Made by a program: the position numbers and the translations under genes. This document shows positions 57,911-64,000 of a stretch of DNA of 64,000 bases, in pieces. Each line of letters starts with the position of its first letter. Position 1 is the first letter of the stretch. This DNA is from Oidiodendron maius Zn (taxonomy: Eukaryota; Ascomycota; Leotiomycetes; Myxotrichaceae). Below the pieces are notes generated by a model, which saw only the letters and a list, made by a program, of their open reading frames with translations, ran no database searches and was not told the DNA's origin. Location of the stretch: contig KN832876.1 of assembly GCA_000827325.1 (NCBI GenBank), positions 1,302,001-1,366,000 on the forward strand. Direction: 5' to 3'.

Positions 57911-58162
57911 GATCACTTAGCTGTCCAGGGAAGGCCGTGAGTGTTGCATACAATCGAATCCTCATGAAATGTACTTGGGCTCCATTGGTCGGCGTATCTC
58001 ATCATCTCGCACCATTGCCGCCAGCAGATCAGAGGCGTTGCCGATCTTCGAGAGTGACAGCGTGTTTTTACTCAAAATCGCAGAGGAAAAAAACAACAAT
58101 CGACAACCAGTAAGTACCTGACCTGCCCATCCCTCCATCTATTCTTAGCATATACCGCAGTG

Positions 58163-58479
58163 ATGCCTGGAATTCATGGACTAGAAGCATCGGGTCGACG
58201 AGAACGCTGCGAAGAACCTCCTTCCCACCCTCGTCCCATAGAGGGCTTATATGGAGAAGAGGCGTTTCTTCAACAACGGTTTCGGGAAATCCTCCAGGCG
58301 ATGGACTCTCATGACGGTGCGACGATGACTACATCACGTCTCCGTATGCTTAATTTCATAGATGCAATAGAACTTTCGGTACCATTCTGCCTATGTCTGA
58401 ACGCCTGTCCTTCCTTTAATGCCATACATGAAACGCTACACATTTATAGAGAGAGGTTGCCATTGTTTTCAACAGTTGA
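58163..58479 (+). CDS. Small two-exon protein of unknown function, 81 aa
   Basis: Exons 58163..58378 and 58450..58479 around a 71-nt intron (GTACCA to TTATAG, at a codon boundary) give 81 aa. A further intron in the 5' leader is likely (GTAAGT at 58110, ACCGCAG ending at 58160), ending two bases before the ATG. That structure is the best support for a real gene. The protein begins MPGIHGLEASGRRERCEEPP and has one amphipathic helix (FLQQRFREILQAMDSH). No family is recognised. It ends 26 bp from the stop of the RTA1-like gene on the other strand. Confidence 0.5.
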
Positions 58480-58505
58480 ATAAAAGATTGTCAAGGAATG
58501 CTTCA

Positions 58506-59620
58506 CTATACATACTCCTCGTCCACAACACCTTTCTTCTTCGTCTTTCTGGCTTCCTTCTCCAGCTTCTTTTCCATCTTGGCGGCTTTCTTGGCCTCTT
58601 TCTTCGCGCGCTTTGCCTCTCTCTTCTCCTTTCGTGTTGGTCCCTTGGGAAATTCACTTCCCTCGCCCTTGATGATGCTGCAGGGGTGGACAATATTCAT
58701 CAACATGAGAGCGATGAACATGGGGAGAGCGTCAAGGCACATCAAATATGCCTCGTGGAAAGGGATGGGATTTGTGGAAGGATCGTCACCAGCTGAGTAC
58801 TCGACCAGGCGGAAGATGATGCGTGCGGTGATGAGAGCGAGCGAGGCATATAGGATGTACAGCAATAAACGCCAGTTATGCGGTCGAGAGTCGAGAAGCT
58901 GGCCGGACTTCTCCTGGCGGCGCATAATGACGAAGAATCTAGTGGCGATGGCAGTGAAGATTAGGATGCAGAATTGTTGCAGCCCTATGCCGCCCATATA
59001 TATATGGATGCCGGTCATCAAGGTCGATGTCGATGTGCCAGACTGGATCATCAAGCCACCTGGATCACTATTAGCTGGGGCATACGGATGAGGAGAGAGA
59101 CGGATGGTTTACCAGCTGCCTGAGTGAGGAAGGAGAGGATGTCTAGCCAGACAAAGATCTTGGTGAGCTTGATGCCCTTGATACCCCAGACCTGCTGCTC
59201 GGGTACGAAAAAGTAGATCATACGACCGAGGACCATATAGTCGAAAGCATTCACCCACATGGGGGCCAGCAAGAGGAGGATCTGAGAGGAAACAGCCAAG
59301 CCGGTAGACTGCTGGTTTCTCGAGCCAGCCACCCGAAGGGAGAAACTGGTAAACTCCCAGGCGGCACCCATGATGACGACCCAGCAGAGACGGATCTTCC
59401 TATAGGAGACTGCCTGGAAGATATGGACGAAAGTGGTGATACCGAAGATGATGGCAAAGACGAGAGCGCCAGCAAAGGAAGGGTCGTAGCTATAATTGGA
59501 GTTGCAGGCCCATTCTGGGACATATCCATTCTTTCCTGGAGTCACAGTGATGCAGGAAGGGGTGGCCGAGGATGTCGAGGTGGCCGTGGAGGAGGTGGAA
59601 ATGATTGGGGTAAACGACAT
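58506..59620 (-). CDS. RTA1-like seven-TM lipid-translocating family protein
   Basis: Two exons on the minus strand, 59113..59620 and 58506..59059, around a 53-nt intron give 353 aa. After a Ser/Thr-rich, probably glycosylated external N-terminus (PSCITVTPGKNGYVPEWACN), seven hydrophobic segments follow with family marks: FGITTFVHIFQAVSYRK, LLLAPMWVNAFDYMVLGRMI, DILSFLTQAAGGLMIQSGTS and YILYASLALITARIIFRLVE. RTA1-domain proteins are linked to resistance to 7-aminocholesterol and phytosphingosine and to phospholipid asymmetry. The cytosolic C-terminus is a very Lys/Glu-rich helix. The start gives MSFTPIISTSSTATS. Confidence 0.93.
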
Positions 59621-61035
59621 GGTGGAATTGAAGTCTCACTGGAGTCTTCAAGCCGAAAAGCAGGAGGAGAAGTCGATGAAAAGTAATAGGGAATTAAGAA
59701 AATGAAAATGATACAATGGACAGAGAGAAGAAAAGGAGAGAGTAGAATTATATAAATATATATATTCACAATGTACCGGCCAGCCCTATCCCTCATCGCA
59801 TCATTACTGACGTGCGACACATTGCCTCGACACCAGACAAGACGACCCTCGAAGCCATATCAGATTGTACGAGCAGAGACGAATGAGCGAGTGAGAGCAG
59901 GAAGCGATGGCTGATTAATCAGGCACGCTTACGGCTGGTGCCAGGCAGCGATTTATTACCCCCCCAGCGAAGGCCTAAAAAAAGCTCCCGAAGCGGACAT
60001 GGCCCATGCGATTCGGCCAATCATAGCGGGGTAATTCACGTGATTTATTCTGATGCCTAGCATGAGCCGAGACAAAAGCAGTGTATTTGGGGAAAATTGG
60101 CCCACCGGCACCGATCGGTATTTATTACCTGCAATTGCTAAATTGCCAAGGCCGGAAGGCAAGTTTCTTTCTTCCATCCAGTGACTGCCAAAAGGGGAGC
60201 ATCCGCTTTGAGGCATTTTTACCTCGGGGCCGCTCTACACATGTCTCCCTTTCCTCCTTCCCGCCCAGGACGGGCCCAGGCCAACGAGACGACTACCGAG
60301 ATTAGCTCAGCAAATTTCCCCGCCGCTGAATGGTTCGCTTTGCGACCCCTTTTCTTCGCGTGCACCGCCGCATCGGGTCACTTTCTGCGACGGAGCTGCG
60401 AGGTACAGACATTCCTCCCGCTGACGGTTCATGCTGAAGGGCGCATTGCCTTTCCAACAAACTGAGCCATGGCGGCCCGTTTCGGACCATCACAGTCCAG
60501 CCACAGTAGGGCATTATCTGGTACGATCTCTGGCTGTTGGTTGGCTTCTTCGCCCCCAATACCGCAACCAACGCTCCTTCGCAAGGCGCAGGCCCGAAAC
60601 GTGCATTACAGCCCTGAGTAGAGCCGATCCTGTTCTGACCAGGGTTCGGCTACAACCGACTGGCTGCGCACCCAATTGCAATACGCGGGAATGTTACCAG
60701 GCATCCGTCCCTCATTACCGCCATCGTCCAAGTGTTGGTAGGCTGGCTTGGGTCTTATACGGGGCGAAAACATCCTGGGCACAGAGGGGACCCATCGTGG
60801 AGGTATGCTACGGCTATATGTGTTCCCGCCTCTATTCAACACGAGCCATTCTTATTTGTGGCATCTCCCCGTCTCCGGACGACCTCGTCCCGGTCAGCTT
60901 CTTGTTCCATTTCTTTTCCTTTCTTCTCCTCTCCCCATTCATGCACTCCTTCAGCTTTCTCTAATACCATCTTCCTTTTCTTCTCCTCTCGGGCGACTAC
61001 TTCTCCAGTAAAATCCGTGCCTCGAGTCGCCCACC
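59621..61035. other. Intergenic between divergent genes, with a pyrimidine-rich promoter
   Basis: The 1.4 kb contain overlapping mirror-image frames on both strands but no motif. A strongly pyrimidine-rich tract (about 60890-61000) precedes the ATG at 61036, which sits in a good CCACCATGG context. Confidence 0.5.
60890..61010 (+). promoter_or_regulatory. Pyrimidine-rich core promoter tract
   Basis: About 120 bases made almost only of C and T with interspersed ATTC and CATC, ending just before the start codon at 61036. Such CT tracts mark transcription starts of well-expressed genes in filamentous fungi. Confidence 0.5.
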
Positions 61036-62141
61036 ATGGACTACAACGCCGTTCTCGACGCCAACGCGACGAGTCTGATGCCAGGAAACGGCCCACATGT
61101 TACCAAAGTTCCCCTGGAGACTATCTCGCGTCTGGCTCCCTTCAGCGCTCTCATATTGAGCATCATCTGCATCAATTACTTCCTCATTCGCTTCTACGTT
61201 CTCGAGGGCTTCCTTCTGAAGAAGGTCTATGGCCAGATATACACCTCAATGGACGAGTCGACACGCAGGGGATTCGTCAATCACCATATCGCCGGTGCAA
61301 CCAAGATCCTCATCCTGATCGTGGCCGCGTATCCTTTCATCGATGTTGCGTTCGTCCACTCGACCTTCCATACCCCGTTTGCTGGCTCCAAGTTTGTCAC
61401 GCAGGGCGATATCCTCATCATAGTCTCGCAGATGCTTATCGGCATGTACATCTTCGAGCTGTTCTACCGCACTAAGATTTCGCCCGTCAGCGTGGGACAC
61501 CACATTGGAACTATCCTCATCGGCGAATCAGCGATTGCGATCAGCCTGAATCTCCTGAGGGAAAAGGACGCGACCATTGAGTTTATTCTGTGCACCGTCT
61601 GGGGTAAGTCTTTCCATCCCAAGGAGGGAGAAAACACCTGCTAACTTTTGCGCGTATAGGTGCCTTTGACATCGTGTCTGAGTTCCTTCCACACATCTCG
61701 ATCATTCTATATCGAGTCTACCCAGATTCGCATCAGTTCCTCAAGAAGCTCTTCAAGACGGCCATGATCACGACCTTAACCGGGACGACTGCAGAGACGA
61801 TCCTCACAATGTACCTGTTCGGCAGCCTATGGAACCGCTGGACTATAGCATTCAAAGTGACCACACCCATGCTTCACTTGCTATTCATGTCGTGTCAGCT
61901 ATGGGGCAGTTACAACTTTTACAAGATGTATAAGAGGCAACAGCGGCTGATTGCCAAGAAGGAGGGCCAGACGGGCGATGTAGAGGAGCAGCCCAACAGG
62001 ATAGAACTGGAGGAAGCGAAACAGCCTACCAATTCATCACTCGTCCTCGACCATGGCTCGCTGCATGCCCTATCGAGAGAGCCTTCGAGAGAACCTTCGC
62101 GGGATGGCTCCCAGACCGGGTTACTAGTACCCTCGCGATAA
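61036..62141 (+). CDS. Multi-pass membrane protein, TLC-like
   Basis: Two exons, 61036..61603 and 61660..62141, around a 56-nt intron give 349 aa. At least six hydrophobic segments can be seen (LAPFSALILSIICINYFLI, ATKILILIVAAYPFIDVAFV, GDILIIVSQMLIGMYIFELF, GTILIGESAIAISLNL, ITTLTGTTAETILTMYLFGS, TTPMLHLLFMSCQLWGSYNF). A His pair before the fourth (VSVGHHIGTILIG) recalls the TLC lipid-sensing or synthase fold; this is resemblance only. The cytosolic tail is charged with a small REPSREPSRDG repeat. The substrate and organelle are unknown. Confidence 0.75.
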
Positions 62142-63498
62142 GAGTTACTGCATTATATTTTGTGTGTAAAATAGCATTGGGCGGCGCAGTGACTAGAATT
62201 AAATGGCGTTATACTACTAGAGTTGGGACGGCTGTCGGTAGCATTTTATGTACGAATAATATACACAATACAGAACTCTGATTCGTCTCGTTACGTGCTC
62301 TCTATCTTCTGCCTTGTGTAGCTATGTCGCTATCATCTGGAGGACAATATCATCTGCTAGTTCAATGTAGCTCTCATGAGCCCCGTTGCCCACGGCGGAA
62401 CCAGCTGCCAGGAAAAGATCAGAATGCATCACTAATGTTCTTCTACAGCACCGAATCAACCCTGGTTCTCTATTTTACGAGACAAAGCCCAATTACGAGC
62501 GGGTCCGCCCCTCTCCTGTGGTCATTTGGAGCTCAGTCAGGCAGCCGTGAGAATGTGCTTGTACCTTACAAGGACCCCACCAGTTAGTTAATCCCTTATA
62601 CGCGGGATGCAACCTTCCAGCCCGCGTATTCCCCATTTCGTCCCCGACCGAAAATAAGCCAACCTATTATATACTTTGGTATTTTACGAGACACCTGACC
62701 TTATTGTAAAGCGCAAGATGGCGGGGGATGCGAGGACGTTAGAATTGTCGCAGAGATCGGCTTACTACCCTGGAATGCCAAGACGGCACTTGACAGTCTA
62801 TGTCGGATCGCCGGATTACACGGAACGCGTGGCTCTGGGGAATAACCTTGTCTTACACACAGTGCTATGAGGTACTTATAGTGTCGAGCACAGGGAAATC
62901 TTGGCGGTCATACCTTTGTCTGGTGTTTGTTCATGTGAGGTTATGAATGGCTTCCACGGTGGAGTGGGTGTGAGTAAGGCATGGAGATACTTCTCGACAT
63001 TACCATGCCACTGCTTGGGCTGCCGACCATAGTTGAAGGTCGAATCATATGGCGTTGCCTATTTGCAGACGTAAGTCCCCTGGCTTTAAAGATATCGTGG
63101 CACTGGGTTTCCGGAATAGGAAATATCAAGAATCCACAACAAAATCTCGAAGTCCTTCGATTACTATATACCCACCGCCCTTGTGGAGTGATGTGTGTGA
63201 GCATGCCCCGCTGGAGATTTTTGCTTATGGGGTTGCTTATGAATCGACCCCGTGAAGTGTCAGCCAAACGACTTGCGAGTACTTGTATATAGAAGGTCAA
63301 GAGTAACACTACAGCATCAGCAAACAAGGTGACACGAGGCAGCCCATGGCAGTCAAAGAGCCCAGATGCTATTTTGTCATAGATTCACCTGTAAGTATAC
63401 AAAGAGTAAGTCTTGCATGCATATTTCTTCAGTACGCCGTGATATTGTACAGCCAGTAACCACACAATTCATTGGCCATGCAGCCCTCGCTTCCCGAA
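62142..63498. other. Intergenic, convergent 3' flanks
   Basis: Between the TLC-like gene (plus) and rpn7 (minus). A 51-codon frame from 62718 on the plus strand (MAGDARTLELSQRSAYYPGM) and frames near 62980-63290 look weakly protein-like, but they have no motif and no clear splice partners, so I do not call them. Confidence 0.45.
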
Positions 63499-64000
63499 TT
63501 ATGCTCTCTCACTTCCTCTCAACCTCACAGCCTGCCCATACTTCTGAAGTTTTGTGATGAGCTGATCTCCCTGCTTCACTACGTCATTGTACTGCTTGTT
63601 CTTATCATCTGGTCTGTTGGTCTCGATGATTCCCTTTCCAGTTACACGATCGATAGTGCAGGGGATGCGTCCAGCGGCGATGAATTTAGCAAGGTCACTG
63701 CACACATATTAGTAACATCCGCGGACTTCCTGGAGTTGGTCTTACCGGTCTAAGAAATCCACAGTCACGCCAAAATCATTAGCCATGTTTTCAAGACCGA
63801 CCACGCGGTAGCTTTGCAACAGTTGCTGATACGCACGGAGGCGCATCTCCCGGACGAACCAGCCTCTATGCTCGTAGAGATAGCGATCCTGGCCCAGGAA
63901 GTTGACCTCAACAGCTGCCAACGCTCCAAAGAAGGACCGGTAGCTTCCCGTGTACAGGCTGCTGACGAGTTCAGCTAGAGGAGAGAAATCAATAGCACTC
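63499..64000 (-). CDS. rpn7: 26S proteasome regulatory subunit RPN7, C-terminal part
   Basis: The gene runs off the right edge. Visible exons on the minus strand are >63746..64000 and 63499..63697, around a 48-nt intron (GTAAGA to TGCAG). The PCI domain region is clear: LVSSLYTGSYRSFFGALAAV, FVREMRLRAYQQLLQSYRVV, FGVTVDFLDRDLAKFIAAGR, then IDRVTGKGIIETNRPDDKN and the end QKYGQAVRLRGSERA. RPN7 is a scaffold subunit of the 19S lid. The frame is intact to a stop at 63499. Identity is firm although the N-terminal half is missing. Confidence 0.95.

Larger units (their letters stand above)
56649..58162. other. Intergenic with a small minus-strand frame and a 17-bp tandem repeat
   Basis: 1.5 kb without a firm gene. 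It holds the 59-aa frame at 57384-57563 (minus), the 73-aa frame at 57699-57920 (plus, Arg/Lys-rich end, doubtful), a 17-bp tandem duplication, and the 5' untranslated exon of the small gene at 58163. Confidence 0.45.

Noticed and set aside
60732-61475. 247-aa plus-strand frame
   Set aside because: Out of frame with the TLC-like gene and rich in Ser/His/Arg from the pyrimidine tract; shadow frame.
62676-63327. Weakly protein-like frames on both strands near the right end
   Set aside because: No motif, no start in good context and no convincing splice sites; possible but not supported.

Overview
The window is nuclear DNA from a filamentous ascomycete (Pezizomycotina). Genes are spaced every 1-3 kb on both strands. 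Nearly all are cut by short introns, mostly 46-60 nt, with GTRNGY-type donors, CTAAC/CTAAT branch-like sites and TAG/CAG acceptors. The gene set is typically fungal: a Zn2Cys6 regulator, a fungal phytochrome, AcuK/ERT1, RTA1-like and FMP52 proteins, and SWF1. The class cannot be fixed from sequence alone; a Leotiomycete-like fungus is a guess. I see no intact transposon, tRNA, rRNA or CRISPR.

Layout. 1-8 kb: 3' half of a Zn2Cys6 regulator, a nitrilase-family hydrolase, and a 1410-aa phytochrome hybrid histidine kinase. 8.5-14 kb: an unrecognised 643-aa protein divergent from a PP2A activator (PTPA/RRD), then a 120-aa Ala/Pro/Glu/Lys-rich protein with four small exons. 14.7-18.2 kb: a long coiled-coil protein whose 3' end carries several disabling lesions. 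19-25.7 kb: KAR5/Tht1 nuclear-fusion protein, mitochondrial ribosomal protein L6, HAL2/MET22 phosphatase, C3HC zinc-finger protein. 26.3-31.1 kb: SNF2-family ATPase and FMP52. 32-37 kb: a flavoprotein/F-box-like/repeat fusion and the telomere protein RAP1. 37.4-45.7 kb: SWF1 palmitoyltransferase, AlkB-like dioxygenase, CDK1, MFS drug transporter. 47.5-53 kb: AcuK/ERT1, riboflavin kinase, a 50-aa membrane protein. 53.4-64 kb: Gfo/Idh/MocA oxidoreductase, NSE2/MMS21 SUMO ligase, a small two-exon gene, RTA1-like protein, a TLC-like membrane protein, and the C-terminus of proteasome subunit RPN7 running off the right edge.

The genes are mostly conserved housekeeping and regulatory functions: cell cycle, telomere, chromosome maintenance, karyogamy, mitochondrial translation, protein turnover, light sensing and gluconeogenic control. 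They do not form an obvious cluster. The points most worth a second look are the decayed 3' end of the coiled-coil gene, a candidate premature stop in the SNF2 leader, the flavoprotein/F-box/repeat fusion, a GC-AG intron in rap1, alternative starts in the HAL2-like gene, and several very small genes.
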